Source: Acephala macrosclerotiorum (taxonomy: Eukaryota > Ascomycota > Leotiomycetes > Helotiales > Mollisiaceae). From it: 64,000 nt of DNA. Each line of letters opens with the position of its first letter. Position 1 is the first letter of the stretch. The notes beneath the pieces were generated by a model, which worked only from the letters and a program-made list of their open reading frames with translations, did no database searches and was not told where the DNA came from. Positions 47,601 to 60,705 of this stretch are shown piece after piece. The translations under genes were made by a program, and so were the position numbers. The stretch covers positions 52,248 through 116,247 of the forward strand of contig MU119378.1 of NCBI GenBank assembly GCA_014904845.1, given 5' to 3'.

Positions 47601-50021
47601 AGGATCGTGAGATGCTCCGATGGGTCAACTTTAAGAAGAAGGATGATGAGATGATGCAACTTCCCATGAATGTTGTGCGAATCATCGATAGTGCGAAGAG
47701 ACTCTTCAAGGTTGACGACTCGCAGCGCAGCGATCTCCACCCAGCTGAAGTCATTCCTCAGGTCCAGCAACTACTGGACCGCATGGTCATTGTGCGAGGC
47801 GAGGATGAATTATCAATCGAGGCCCAGGAGAACGCTACACTGTTGATCAAAGCCCAGTTGCGATCTCGACTTGCCTTCAAGCGTGTTGCATTGCATATGC
47901 GATTGAACAAGCTTGCCTTTGCCCACGTCATTGGAGAGTTGGAAAGTCGCTTTACGAGATCTCTCGTCAATCCTGGTGAGATGGTTGGCGTTTTGGCCGC
48001 TCAGTCCATTGGAGAACCAGCTACCCAGATGACACTGAACACCTTCCATTTCGCAGGTGTGTCGTCCAAGAACGTTACTCTAGGTGTGCCTCGTCTCAAG
48101 GAAATTCTCAACGTCGCGACCAACATCAAGACACCTTCCATGGTCGTGTACCAAGAAGGAGAGAGTGCTGGTCAAGAGACCGCGAAGTTGTTGCGAAGTG
48201 CTGTCGAGCATACAAACTTGAAGTCTGTCACTGCCGCCACCGAGATCTATCACGACCCAGAGATTACAAACACAACCATCGAGGCTGATGTCGACATGGT
48301 CGAGTCTTATTTTATCATTCCCGAAGACCATCACGATGCGCCTGAGAGTCAGTCCAGATGGCTTCTGCGTCTAATCCTCGACCGCCAAAAGATGTTGGAT
48401 AAGGGTCTCAAGGTTGAGGATGTTGCTATGAAGATTAAGGAGAACTATGCAAAGGACTTAGCTGTTATCTTCAGTGATAACAACGCCGAAGAGCAAGTCA
48501 TTCGTATCCGTATGATCAAGCAAAGCGACTCGAAATACGATGATGACTCGGACGTTGAAGAGGATATCATGCTGAAGCGTCTCGAGGCACATCTTCTGGA
48601 TACTTTGACTCTTCGTGGTGTTCCAGGCGTCGACCGAGCTTTCTTGAACAAGGAGACCAAGCTCATCACCACACCCGACGGTGGCCTGCTTGCTAAGAAG
48701 GATGATCCTCGTTGCGAAGAATGGTATCTTGATACCAGTGGAACATCATTGGCTGCTGTCTTGACTGTACCAGGTGTCGACACTACCCGCACTTACTCGA
48801 ATCACTTCGTCCAGATTTTTGAGGTCTTTGGTATTGAGGCCACACGTGCTGCGCTCATGCGTGAGTTGACTCAGGTGTTGGCCTTCGACGGTTCTTATGT
48901 CAATCATCGCCATTTGGCTCTCTTGGTCGATGTTATGACTGCTCGTGGCCATCTTATGGCTATTACTCGTCACGGTATCAATCGTGCTGATACCGGTGCT
49001 TTGATGAGATGTTCTTTCGAAGAAACTGTTGAAATTCTGCTTGAGGCTGCTGCCGTCGGTGAATTGGATGACTGCCGTGGTATTTCTGAGAACGTCATGC
49101 TGGGTCAGCTTGCACCTATGGGAACTGGCGAGCTTGAGGTTCTTCTGGATCCCAAGATGCTCGAGACTGTCATGTCTGACAACGGAAGAATGGGCCTTAT
49201 GCCTGGTCTTACGATGAAGGGTGCAGATGGCGGTGCTGCCACGCCTTACGATTCATCATCTCCCTTCTCCGAGAGTGGATATGTTGGCACACCTAACTAT
49301 GAGTCGCAATTCTCACCCATCCAGGCTGGCGGCTCCCAGACTCCTAGTGGCTTTGAAACATCATACACTCCAAATGCATACGGTCAAGGAGGACAGAGCC
49401 CGTACTCTATTCGCAGCCCAGGTGCAGGAGGTGGGTACTCGCCAACATCTCCATTCAGCACAAGCCCAGTTTCCCCTGGCTTTTCGCCTACCAGCCCTGG
49501 GTACAGTCCGACATCACCTCTCATGGGTGGTGCAAGCCCTGGCTACGGCGCTTCTTCCCCTCGATTCTCACCAGTCTCGCCGGCGTTCACTCCAACTTCG
49601 CCTGCCTACAGCCCAACGTCTCCATCGTTTGTTTCCCCGACGAGTCCATCATACTCACCAACTTCTCCCAATTACTCGCCGACATCACCCAACCTCCACG
49701 TCTCTCCCAGCTCGCCAAACTACAGTCCTACATCACCGAGCTACTCCCCCACATCCCCTAACTATAGTCCATCTTCGCCTAATTTCTCGCCGAACAAGAC
49801 CTCTCCTGGGCAAGGCTTGTCGCCAACAAGTCCAGTCTACAGCCCAAGTTCCCCGAACTGGAGCCCAACCAGTCCTGCTCATGCACCAGCAACTTCTCCC
49901 AAATACTCGCCCACCAGTCCTTCCTACTCACCCACAAGGTCAGTCTCATCGCTTCCCATCTCTTGGTCATTGCTAACAACCTCCCAGCCCTCAATTTTCA
50001 CCAACATCCCCACGCTCTTAA
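44689..50021 (+). CDS. RPB1: RNA polymerase II largest subunit RPB1
   Basis: Exons are 44689-45045, 45107-49938 and 49988-50021, giving 1740 residues, a normal fungal length. Introns are GTCAGT...TCAG (61 nt) and GTCAGT...CCAG (49 nt). The second must be spliced to finish the CTD properly ([14 protein letters not shown], stop 50019-50021); otherwise the frame runs on to 50281 with nonsense sequence. The N-terminal zinc cluster [20 protein letters not shown] is present. The absolutely conserved catalytic loop [12 protein letters not shown] has Mg-binding Asp at about residues 494, 496 and 498. Bridge and trigger helix region residues follow (for example [20 protein letters not shown]). The CTD (about 1530-1740) contains roughly 25 YSPTSPS-type heptads, many with substitutions. 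It is the catalytic core of nuclear mRNA transcription. It lies on the same strand as GLR1, about 1 kb downstream. Confidence 0.97.
49430..49935 (+). repeat. CTD heptad-encoding repeat of RPB1
   Basis: Tandem 21-bp-periodic units encode variants of Y-S-P-T-S-P-S. Perfect and near-perfect heptads cluster at the centre and 3' end, with degenerate units ([30 protein letters not shown]) interspersed, as in other filamentous ascomycetes. Confidence 0.85.
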
Positions 50022-51065
50022 GCACCATTTCACTGTACAACAAAAATTCAGCGTCTCACCAAAAGAAAAACGAAGATTTGCATTTCGGCGTTTGGGAACT
50101 TTTCTACGTCGATGCACGTCGTATACAAGATTTCGATTTTCCAGTTCATTTTTTTTCTACAGCAGCAGCAACATACTCGAATCATTCACTTGAGATTGAG
50201 TGTCTTCTGATCGATCATGGCGTTTGGGATTTGCATTTTCAAAGGTCAGGAAGGAAACTCTTTGTGTGGAATTTTAAATAAAGAATGATTTGGATGGAGG
50301 GAGGGAGGGAGGGAAATTCTCGAGCGAAATGAGGAAGGGAAGAGTGGGGATGGATGGGGTAGTATTGCGTGCGTGCATGCTTGTGATTTTAGATTCGCGT
50401 TGTGCCTTTTCTAGGAATCGAGGAGGAGTGGGGAAGCTCAGATTGACATTGTACGAGAGTAGGGGAAGATTGGGGATGCAAGAGAATGGAGGGGTGAGGG
50501 AAGGGAGCGCACGACGAGGACGCTTTTATGATGACTGATCACTGACCGATAACTGGATAAAGATCCATAGATGCAGAAATCTGAATGCATTTATGAACAT
50601 GCCTTTCCTGTTGCTTGCAACATGTAATCCATAAAAACCCTAAATTTAACATGCAATTTGGAAGTTGCCAAGTGGCAGCACGTGAATGTCTCGACTCTGC
50701 TGGGACATTGATATTGAAAGGTTATTGAAGATCCTATTACGCTGCTGTTAACCGCATGCCTCGATGTCTTAAATCCTGGATGGGGAAGGATCCGACTTCA
50801 TCCAAGCACAGAGGAAAGCCGTACCTTCGAGTTTCCTTTTGGTACAGAGAAGGACGGGTTTCATTGCTACAAATACTCGAAAACTACTCATACAGAAAAC
50901 TCTATCAGGAAGTTCTTCCTCTGGTCCATAATTTGTCACCCCTTCGTCTTTTTAGCTCAAACACATGCGGTCCTTGATAACGATGCTTAGAAGCCCCAAA
51001 TAGGAGTTGAAAACCATGCCGTGTTCACACACTCTGTAATCCATCTCAATAACAATGCACTTCAA
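50022..51065. other. RPB1 3' flank, no gene seen
   Basis: Contains a short GGGA microsatellite near 50296-50314 (about five units). No open frame worth reporting. Confidence 0.45.
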
Positions 51066-52876
51066 TCAACGCTGTGTCTTCACAGATATTGCGATACCTC
51101 TCGTTCTACATATTTGACCCTTCTCCGGAGACACCTTTCCCTTCTTCGTAGGAGATGGGTTCCGATCACCAGAGACGATTCTTCGCTTCGTAGGACTACC
51201 AGGTGCTCTGCCTCTAGATTCAACATCTGGCTCATTCTCACTAATCGAATCCGAGTTGTTGTTATGTTCGTCGGAGCTGACCTCTTGAATGCAGCACATG
51301 CTGAGTTCCTTCTTAGCAGAAACCCCCGTGCCCAGGGTTCCAGCTCCATCAACATGTTCGACATGGACAGTTACTCCCTTCTCCATGTTGTCCCACGTCT
51401 TAACTAACATTACATCGCCTTTCATTTCTATGTCTGAATATTCCTCCATGTATTTTGGTGCACTGGACACATAGGACCATGCTTCGCCATTCAATCTCTC
51501 CAGTTTCTGAATGCCCCGCATAGGAAGGGACTTCTCAAACGCTTGATTCTGGTACTCCTTGGCCAATTGGGCCATGGCTTCCTTGCTTGAGAAACCCTGC
51601 TGGATCATCGCCTGGTATCTTCGAAGTCGTTGAACGGCAGCCGCACGTCTTTGTTGGCTCAGCTTTGCCCTGTTCTCCCTCTCAGTCTCGTCTTCCACCT
51701 CGCGCTGGATGGCATTGCCGGCTCTTCTCAATGTCGTTGGAAGGGTATCGGCCCATTTTGGAAGATGGTGCTTGTAAAATGACAGAACATCACCGTCGGT
51801 CACTGTGCCTGATCGCTCCAGAAACTCACGAACTTTTTGATCTCCGATAAGTTTTCTCAAGTCGGCTTTGATTTCTTGATAGCTTTCCATATCGGCCGGT
51901 TTCTGGTTATTCTCTCCTCCCATTTCCAGTTGTAATTCTGACAATACTTCCTTCAGAAGATAGAGTCGAGTATCCTTGCCATTGGGAAGGAATTCTTTGT
52001 ACTTAGCACGGAATCCGTCCAATGCCTTTTCCTTCGAATGTCCGTCCTTTTGAAGTGCACCCTGTTGATAGCCCCATGGTCCTTGTTGTATCTCATCGCA
52101 GAGCGCTTGGTCAACCCAAAGCCTATCCTTCAAAGTTTCCACAATCCCCCTGTACTCATTCAATTCGGATTGTTCGACGGAGTCTTGGACAATAGCTCCA
52201 CATTTGTTTCCGGAGATTTCCGTGAAACCACGCGAGGCTGGCGGCCAGGTGGTTGACAGTTCGTGCATCTTGTCACATAAGTCCTCGGCTGCGTCGGATA
52301 TTGTTCGAGCCACGAAGATTGGAGTCATGGAAGGCCCTTCTAGTTTGGACGCTTCGCCTGCCATCGCGACTCGAGTTCAGGAAAAAGCCCCTGGATCGCT
52401 GGGAGATTTTGACTTTGAGAGACCTGTCGCAATGAAGGTATGGCGAGTACTTCGTTATCGGTTGGATTGATAATCGCTGAGTCGATTGCCTTCGGAGAGA
52501 TGGAGGGATGATATCTGTATCGATATGCTTGTGGTACAGAAATTTCCGATGCCTGTCGAGAGATCTTCGAAAGGTGTTCGATATCAAATGTGGTATCTCG
52601 TGAAGGTCTGCAGGATGTTGGACGTAATGGTTGAGGTGGCCCTTCTTGCAGTTGAGGCTCGGCTATCGCGGTGGAGGCAGTGTCGCTAACAAGTAGAGGC
52701 GATCGTGGATCATGGGTTGTATCTGAATTTAAATCGGAATTCGTGTGCTCAAAGATAGGCACAAACTGCGTCGCAGAATCTCCCTTTTCCTTGGGCCCTT
52801 TCGACGCGAACGGTGAGTGCCTGTATGGTGGCTCGAAAGTCTGCTTTGTGGGGTTGAGAAGGGAAGCGAGGTCCAT
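51066..52876 (-). CDS. Hypothetical protein, about 584 aa, two-exon model
   Basis: Two long frames overlap by about 25 bp. The upstream one starts MDLASLLNPTKQTFEPPY at 52876 and is disordered, rich in Pro and Ser. The downstream one contains a helical region (for example EYRGIVETLKDRLWVDQALC and NRAKLSQQRRAAAVQRLRRY). It ends in a basic tail (GSPTKRRIVSGDRNPSPTKK) that looks like a nuclear localisation signal. An intron from 52413 to 52358 (56 nt, weak donor GTCAAA, acceptor GGCAG) joins them in frame as exons 52876-52414 and 52357-51066. The donor is poor, so two separate genes or another junction remain possible. I do not recognise the family. A nuclear role is a guess from the basic, Ser-Pro-rich tail. 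Confidence 0.55.
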
Positions 52877-53766
52877 GGGCTATCTGGATAGCTCTGTGTG
52901 GCTAGCCAAAAGCCTCAGCGAAGTCTATCTTTTTTCAGTGATGTGCATTTGCGATGAAGACAGGTAGACTTACCAGAGGTGATGCTGCGATGCCGTGATG
53001 ATGTTGCAATGACGAAGGAAGAAGAGCGGGGGAAGAAGCGAACGAGAATGTAAATAAGCAAGTGCTAGCCTAGTCAGATGAAGAAGGATCGATGGGATGT
53101 GGTTGTGGTAGAGAAAGAAGCTTGGGGTGGAAGGAGCGATGCGAGAACGACCGCCAACGAAAAAATATAGGTCGTGCGCCCATCAAATAATGTAGGCCAA
53201 GTGAACAAGATTTGGAAATGTCTGATGTCAATAGGAAATTTTTGCATCATTTCTAGGAGGGAGACTACCCTCGTGGCATTCGTCGTCGGTGAGCCGTCAG
53301 GGAGCAAAGTTTTCTCGACGTGACTTCCATATCACAAAAGTTTCAACACTAAACGGATTGAATTGGCAAAATTAGAGGGAAACTTAGTGGATACCACCAC
53401 ATTTTAAAAGTAATGCTCTTTATCCCACTCCGACAGTGAAATCTTACCGCCAGAACTCCATATCCAAACTCCAGAACCCGCAACTCCATGCTCCTCGCTC
53501 GCTTGACCTGAAGATACTGCTCGTCGCTTTTACGAAATTATGCGTATCAAAGTCGCTGTCATCTTCCTTCGAAGTGATCCACAATTCCAGGACTTCTCTC
53601 TCTGGGCGATCCTCGTCGTCTCCTTTTCCCGTGCTTCACGTAGGCTTCGTCTTCGAGTTCCCGAAGTCTTCTAGGTGGATCATCGTACCGTATTCTTGGG
53701 CGCTCCTCCCTCTTTCACTCCCCCTCTCGCTCTGCCTCGAGCTTTCCCTAGCCTCATCTGATATCG
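52877..53766. other. Intergenic, possible further minus-strand exons
   Basis: Between about 53430 and 53760 the minus strand contains coding-like stretches in changing frames, for example RYDDPPRRLRELEDEAYVKH followed by GKRRRRGSPRERSPG, then KEDDSDFDTHNFVKATSS. They could be later exons of the 53767-54246 gene or a decayed gene. No complete splice chain could be built. Confidence 0.3.
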
Positions 53767-54246
53767 TCAGTCGGTCTGCAGGCAAGAAGGGTGATGAAAC
53801 TGACAGCTAGCCCTGGATGATCTTGACGAAGATGATTTCGAGCTCGAACTGCCTCGACTTGATACTTTTGGCTTCGATTTTGATTTATCTTTCTCCTTGT
53901 CTTTCCCATCCGATTTTGCGGGCGATCCAGGAAGGCCCCAAGATAACGGTGGTAGAACCACAGAAGTGTTCATCGTGCTGTTATCGAATCAGCATCCTGC
54001 CGCACCTCTACCACAGCTTTCAACTCACATCGAGAACTTCGTGATCCCTTTCGCAGCCACAACACTATACTCGAACCGATTCTTCCAACCACTTGTCGCG
54101 TTACTGTTCCCAAACCTTGCTCCCTTGAAGTCGGTCCCCTTGAAACTCAAATACGTATTGTTACTCGTCGACAAAAAGAACTGCGGTGTTCGGTTCGCTT
54201 CCGGTCCATCATGCGGCAAGGCGATCGTGAAAGAGATCTTGGACAT
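53767..54246 (-). CDS. Small hypothetical protein with Ser/Lys tail, about 142 aa
   Basis: Exon 1 is 54246-54029 and exon 2 is 53977-53767, joined across a 51-nt GTGAGT...ACAG intron. An in-frame stop lies just upstream of the ATG, so the start is well supported. The N-terminal half (MSKISFTIALPHDGPEANRT, then FFLSTSNNTYLSFKGTDFKG) looks like a compact beta domain. The C-terminal half is a low-complexity tail (KDKEKDKSKSKPKVSSRGSS and serine runs). Not recognised. The 3' end is uncertain: a GTCAGT donor near 53786 with a CTGAC branch and ATCAG acceptor 47 nt on would extend the gene into the coding-like stretches near 53.4-53.7 kb. Confidence 0.5.
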
Positions 54247-55739
54247 GTCCTCCTCTGAGTCCTTCTCGCCTTAGGCCGTTTCAAGCCACATCAACGACTA
54301 GCAGTAACAATAACAGAATCAACAAAACATGGGATCGAGTTTGCGGAGAGAAGCTAAAGTAGAACAAAAGCAAATAAACTTGAGATAACAGGGAGGAAAT
54401 CAAACAGGTACACAACCCAATCTAATATTAACCTCTACGTATTCTCTCCATCGAGCTCGGCTTCCTCCTACGCCTATCCTTCGATTTCCAAGCCGGGACT
54501 TCCTGACTCAACTAGAACAGGAACGTCACCCCATTTCACCTCTCCAAGGATCCTTGGACCAAAAATCGCGGGTGAGGCGGTCAGCCACATCCGCTCATTT
54601 GGCCCATCATGCATTTCTACCTAAGATTCCAGAATCCAAGTTCTCCAAGCGAGGACGCGAGTCGGTGTCTCGACGTCAAATGGATGATCCTGGTAGCTTC
54701 ACCAATGGCGGGACAAACCCTATTCTCACCACATTTTAAAACGGGGGGCGGAAGATTTATGAGAGGCCGAGGAACGTCGATGGAGAGAGGAAGGGAGAGG
54801 GGTGTGATGCAGGTTGTCGATCGCGAGGAAGTAAGATGTGAGAGAGGAGAAGAGGAGAGTTGCTGTCTGAACTCGGCAACGGTTTTTATGCTCACCGCTT
54901 CGTGTCACGTGGAAGCCCATGCCAACACCTATGAGACTTTGAAGAAATTTTGAAGGAGCTTGGGAGCCCAAAATATCAAGATACTGTTAAATCCAGTCTT
55001 CAAAGATAAGAGAAGGGCTCATAGTGTCTGAATCTCTGGGGCTGAGGGTGTCTCGCGAGCTGCACGTGATGCGTACACTACCTGCTAATCAACACTTCGC
55101 AAGTATGGTCTGGATATACAAAATATGCTGTAGATAGTGCAATATCCATGAAAGAACCTCAACAAGAGAACCATTTGACAGTTCAACTACCGAAAACCAT
55201 CAGTACTCGCGCAATCCGAGAACGAGCCCAAACCTCGATCTCCCTTCGGCAACCGAACACAACGTGCAAGAACGCCACACGGCAACATCAAACTCTCCTC
55301 CAAGAACATCCATCGGATTGATCGTCTTTGCTTTAACAGTCGCTAAAAACATGACAAGGAACACCAGTCCTTGTGGAATTATTTCGCCCCTTTCCTTCAA
55401 TGCCGGATTTAACGAGGAGGAATAGACGAGGGGTACCTTGTGACTTTCAGGGGGGTGGACGTTGGCAAATGCGATGGCTACAAGTGGCTGAGATGTATGG
55501 AAAACAGACCACAGGCCATCCCCAACATCCTATAAGGCTTCAGGTCTATCAACTTTGCGAGTTCTGTTCCCCACGAACCCATATCTGCGACCCATCATCA
55601 TCTCTCTCCAGCTTTCATCATCATTCAAGTCGAAAACCTGTTTTGAGAGGATTATATGACCTGGAGCCAGTAGCCAGCATTAAATTAATGCCTCCTGAAT
55701 CCAATGCAGGGAGCACATCTATCACCTCTTAAACCCTCA
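54247..55739. other. Intergenic, no gene seen
   Basis: Open frames of up to 119 codons occur on both strands, overlapping and without recognisable products. Confidence 0.4.
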
Positions 55740-58239
55740 TCATAACAACAAAAATTCCACCCCAACAGCCAACAACGCCACACTCCCCCCAATTAAATTC
55801 CTCGCCGCCCCTGATTTCTTGGCCACAGAATTAAATGTAGCAATAACACTACTATCTCCCGTCCCCGGTCCACTACCCATAGCCACCAGTCCCGGACTAG
55901 CTGGAACCACCACCTTCGAATTAACCTTCGAATCATACGCAATCGTACTCAAAGCATCATTCCCCATCAAATTCCCCCCACTCCCACCACTACTCCCATC
56001 AACACACTTCGCTCCTCCCCACGTAACATTCGCAACCCTATTCCACAAATTTGACATATCGAAAATATCCTCCGCTTCATAAAATATCCTGCAATTCGCG
56101 GCTTCGTATACAAACTGTAAAGGAGTTTGAGAAGTATCGCCATCCCGAATGTTGTTCCGGAAATTAACGCGACCGCCGACGTTGAGACGGGCTTTGGAGC
56201 CGAGTGGTGTGTAATCGGAGAGAGAAGGAGGGATTGAGACACCGGTTGGCATGGCGGGAGGGTTTTTGAGGAGCGAGGCGACGATAGGGACGTCGTCGCG
56301 GTAGGTTTCGAGGATTTCGTAGGGGAGTTCTTGTGCGCCTTTTGAACCGCCAACGCCTTGCATGGGGCCTGTTTGTGCTCGGCCTCCGACTGCGACTGTG
56401 GAATGTTAGTAAGGATTGGTGATTTCATGGAAAGTGAGGTGCTTACCGGATCGTACGCCGCCTTGAGATTTCATGAACTCGGCAAAGATAGCACAAGTTG
56501 AACCGCATCCACCGTCAAGTAGCATCACGATATTCTGAGCTTCGAAAGCTGCAGATGGAATGCTAGGTAGATCACCATACCCATACACCGAGAACCCACT
56601 CGTCATCAACAAATCGCTCAAGTTTGCTCTCGTCGTGGCCATGAAGTTATCGCCATAAATACGATTGGGACCTGCGAGATCTTTATAGGTTGAAAAATGG
56701 GTAAGGTTGATAGTCGAGGTTGCCTGAATCTCCCAAGGAGGAGACAGGGACTCGTTGTAGATCCCAGCAAGAGAGTATACGCCTCCCATGTAATCGATCC
56801 ATGGACTGGTTCGCATTCTTGATCCTCCATAAGGCACGATTGAGGGGAACAATTGTTTGAATGCATCATATCCAGAGAAGACGTCCCCTCCACCGTTGGC
56901 GCTGAGATCCACAATAAGTTGGTTGGCGCCGACAGTCTTGCACTCTGCTAGGAATTTCGCGATGACTGCTTGCTGGTTGGCTTGAGCTGTTGTGCTGGTC
57001 TCATTAAGGCTTACGAAGGCAGTCATAGACAGGACTGCGACACCGGAATCCAGGAAGAATCCTGCGGTATACGGGTCTTCGGGGTGCACAATCCATGGTG
57101 TTGGGTATCCTGGCATTTCAGTCGATGTTGATGATTGTCTCTTGTTTACCACCCTCCTGGTCCATTTCGTGAGCTGTTCGCGCTCCTCGAGATCTCGCTT
57201 GTTCCTTGTTGGCGCGTTGGGTAGAACTTCTACCACTTCGAAGAGTGATGTTCCATCGGTGATATCCGTGAAATCTACAGCGGGTGATATAGCTGCATAT
57301 GTGACGAATTGTTGGGTACTTCCGTTTGCGAAGTTGTAGGTGATCGTGTCGTTGTCAAAGCCGAACATCCACCCGCCAGTATAGTACTGGCCAAATTGTT
57401 CTCGAAGGGCAGCTGCTGGGTTGTAGAAGAGTCGGTTCCAGAGTGCGTCAGGGTCTTGGAACTGATCTGTCGTGACGGACATCTTTTCGAGGAAGGTGAC
57501 CGCATCCTGTCCTTCTATTTTCGTGATTGGCGACGGTGTCCAGTTCGTGTTTTCGTTCAAATACTGATCTATATCGGCTTTTTCAATTTGTCAATATCTA
57601 GCTGAGGCGATTGAAATGCGGGGTGTGCGAAACATACTCAAGAAATAAACACCAGGAGTACTTGAATTGGAAGATATAGACACGAGCGGAGTCCTGGTCT
57701 TGAAAAAGAAAACTTCCAACAATGGCAGCGGCAGGTTGAAATGGAAGTCGTGAGGAAGAACATTTATCAATGTCCACAGGTCCTTCTCAAAGCTCCATTG
57801 GTTGGTGTAAACCCCAGTTTTAAGGTTTGTCTGAATCTGGGTGAGTCCGCCAAAGATATCAGCACCTGCCAGCGTCCAGCCTTTTGGAGGATCCTTCAGA
57901 TATGAAATTGTGCTCTGGAACTGCATGTGTGGCGTGATGTAATCAATGAATGCACTGGATAGATTCGTGTTCAATGGAACGGATTCTAGGCAGGCCATAG
58001 CTATTGAAGGTTTGACATAGAGGGTAGAAGTCGCTGGGAGTTCCATTAGCACTTGGTTGATGCCAGCAAATTGCTTCACTTACCCGCACTATTCGCCCAT
58101 GAAGCACTGGCAGCGCTGATGGACGCACAAGGAGTACCTGTGAGTGTTAGCTGTCGCATTCCATTTAAACTTGAAATGATGATATACCTGCCGCATTTGC
58201 CACTGCGGTAGCACCCAGAATCAAAGCTTGTATGCGCAT
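55740..58239 (-). CDS. GPI-anchored peptidase S41 family protein (CPAF-like), 762 aa
   Basis: Five exons: 58239-58188, 58137-58084, 58033-57638, 57577-56447 and 56395-55740; all introns are GT-AG of 50-60 nt and the frame is kept. A signal peptide (MRIQALILGATAVANAAG) is followed by a domain beginning TPCASISAASASW with paired cysteines. The S41 protease core comes later, with NQLIVDLSANGGGDVFSGYD and the nucleophile motif LDGGCGSTCAIF, the Ser lying near residue 527. The C-terminus ends in a hydrophobic tail (LIGGSVALLAVGVEFLLL) after Ser/Gly-rich sequence, fitting a GPI anchor. S41 enzymes cut C-terminal or exposed regions of proteins; this one should act at the cell surface or in the wall. 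Two Lys-Arg sites (residues about 294-295 and 313-314) bracket a short basic/acidic linker just before the protease domain, suggesting kexin processing. Confidence 0.88.
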
Positions 58240-60705
58240 CTTGGCCTACGTCATATCCGAGGAGAGGAAGTGGAGAGATCCGACGTGATAGAGAAAATAT
58301 TGCGGGGTGGGAAATACTGAACTGATATCCAAAAGAACGGGTGAGACGCTGCGAATTAAGCTTGCACGACTTGGCAGCTGAAGGCAGCAAACAGGGTGTT
58401 CGGATGTGAGACGCAGATTTCACGGGTCGTTTGAACGAATCACACCCCGAAGGTTTCGATTAAACGCGGGAACCTTGTTTTGAGGGATTCTTTTGAGCGA
58501 TTTGAGGCTGAAAATAAGCCTAGAGCCATGAGCATAATCTGCCTCGACGCCACAAGCGTACTTGGCACATCCGAAATAGCATTCTTGTGCAGCACTGAAA
58601 TGTACACCGGGTAGGAACTCGGAAGGGAACAATTCTGAAAAGATAGGGATTTTTGATTTGAATGCCTCGAAATTTCTCAATTACATAGGGGAAGACTTCC
58701 GCGCCAAAGAAAGTTTCCAGCAAACGCAACAACAATGAAGCTCCATGGTCAAGGTCTCAACTGAGAGATTGGACAGGGTCGGCAGGATACTTTGCCCGTC
58801 TCTCTCCTCAGCCTTACGCCAAGATATGCGACGCCACCTCTGGACATACTCAGGTCCGGATGTATCGAAATCAGGCGCTTTCGCAGTTTTGTACCTCGGT
58901 AAGTGTGCCGCTTTAGAGGTGCAGATTTGGGGGTCGGAGTGATGCGCATGGTGAGCCAATCGATGTTGTGAAACTACCACAAATGCCACAAAGTACCACG
59001 AGATTGGTCATACGCTGGCCATGAGGGCTGTGGTTGTGAGGCTGGGATGACCTTGACTTTGACGTGAAAAGGAAATGAAGCTGCGAGACACAGACAGAAA
59101 AATAGGGGTTGTTAGGGGAAATATAAGAACCGCCTGTGCAATTTTGACTTATGTAATCAATCCCACTAATAAACAACCTTGAACCAACGACCTCTCAACC
59201 TTCTGCCTAATATTTGTTTATGGATATTGTTGTGATATAACACACATCAAGAGAAGTCCTCTTAGTATTGATGCTATATTATTCGAGAAGCATGCCACTT
59301 AGAAATAGTAGTCCGAAGCCTGGTATTAAGAGCTGAAGAGACTGCTTCTCACTTGGATGTCGGGCCTCTGTTCCCAGCGGTGTTAAGTCCTAGTAACAGG
59401 AGCTGAATCTAATGCAGAATTCTATCGGTGGACTCAAAATTGCTTTCTTCTTCTTCTTTCTTGCGAATTTGTTAGCCTCATTTGAGAATACAAAATAATT
59501 CAAGTCGTTGAGTCACGGGTTTGTTGTGGTACATCCTCAAGTGGCCAGAGCGTAGAAGTCCAAGAGTAGAAGCTCTCTAATATAAGTCATCTGTCTTCGT
59601 AGGCATTGCACTCTTTCCTTACAGCTCTCTCTGATGTGAGTCTACTAAAAACTCATGTGACCTTATGCCTTCTTAGGTGCATTTCAGGTTCCTCGAATGG
59701 CTTGGCCGCCCCCAACTCAAGCATAACGTCTTTCGATAGCGGAATACATCTAAAGCTGTATTTGGATAGAAGCAGATAAATCAATTTCCAGAAGCGTTGC
59801 AAACGGCTCAGTCTCAGAAATATCCTTGATACGCTTGACACTTTTGAGTGCATTGCCAAAAGCGTTGCAAGTGATGTAGGGAGGCAAGAAGCATGATATA
59901 AAACATCAAAAACTTGACGAGTCCCAAGAAAGAGACCTGTGCATCGACTCATCGAATGATTCAATCCTTCACGGCGCAGATCTACTCTTTCGTCTTTCGT
60001 TAACAGGTCAAGGACGAATCACCCATAAAGCACAACCTTTGATTCGTCCTGCCTTCATGATTCCATTCACCACTTGGATATCGACCGAGTCATTCTGTTC
60101 GAAGATGAGATTGTTATTAAAGAATTGATCTTCGATCCATATTAATTTTTCTCCTCCATCCAAAAAAAAAATAACACTTCAACATCCCAAGAATCCTCGT
60201 TGATTTGACTGACAAGCATACAAGCAAAGAAGCACTCTAAATTCTGTATTGCAGAGTTCTTTTTGTAATTGTCTATTTGTTTCCATACTCTTGCGCTGTC
60301 TCCAAGTTCGTACTGTACTCAGTTCCGGACTTTCTCACAGTGTCCACTTCGCCCTCCGCCCTCGATCTCCATCCTTCAGAGAAGACTTACGCACTTTGAA
60401 AAGTGCTACTGAGTCACGTACATTCTCAAAACCTTGGGAGCGTACACTGCTTCTAAAGTAGCCTGACCCTTCTTGCTAACGAAATCACATCAGACGACTT
60501 TGATCTACGCAATCAACTTTGCAAATATCGGGTCAAGTTTCGACATTGTCCGCAATCCAAACAGGGCTTTTTCGCTTCGCGCTAGAGCCTCGACGCGCCA
60601 AACTTTCGATATTTAGCTGACCTCAAACCTCGATCTCAACTTCCCAACCCAAACCTTGCGCACGACAACAGGACCCTTCGGCTTTTTCATGAGCACTGTA
60701 CTACC
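58240..60705. other. Intergenic, no gene seen
   Basis: About 2.4 kb between divergently placed genes. Only short frames (up to about 103 codons) without motifs. The stretch from about 60250 to 60700 is probably promoter and leader of the gene starting at 60706. Confidence 0.4.

Noticed and set aside
49221..49976. 251-codon plus-strand frame inside RPB1
   Set aside because: Alternate phase of the CTD heptad repeats; His/Arg/Pro/Ser-rich nonsense overlapping a certain gene.
50022..50281. Extension of the RPB1 frame beyond the CTD
   Set aside because: Splicing the 49939-49987 intron ends the protein at a proper heptad and stop; the extension lacks any CTD character.
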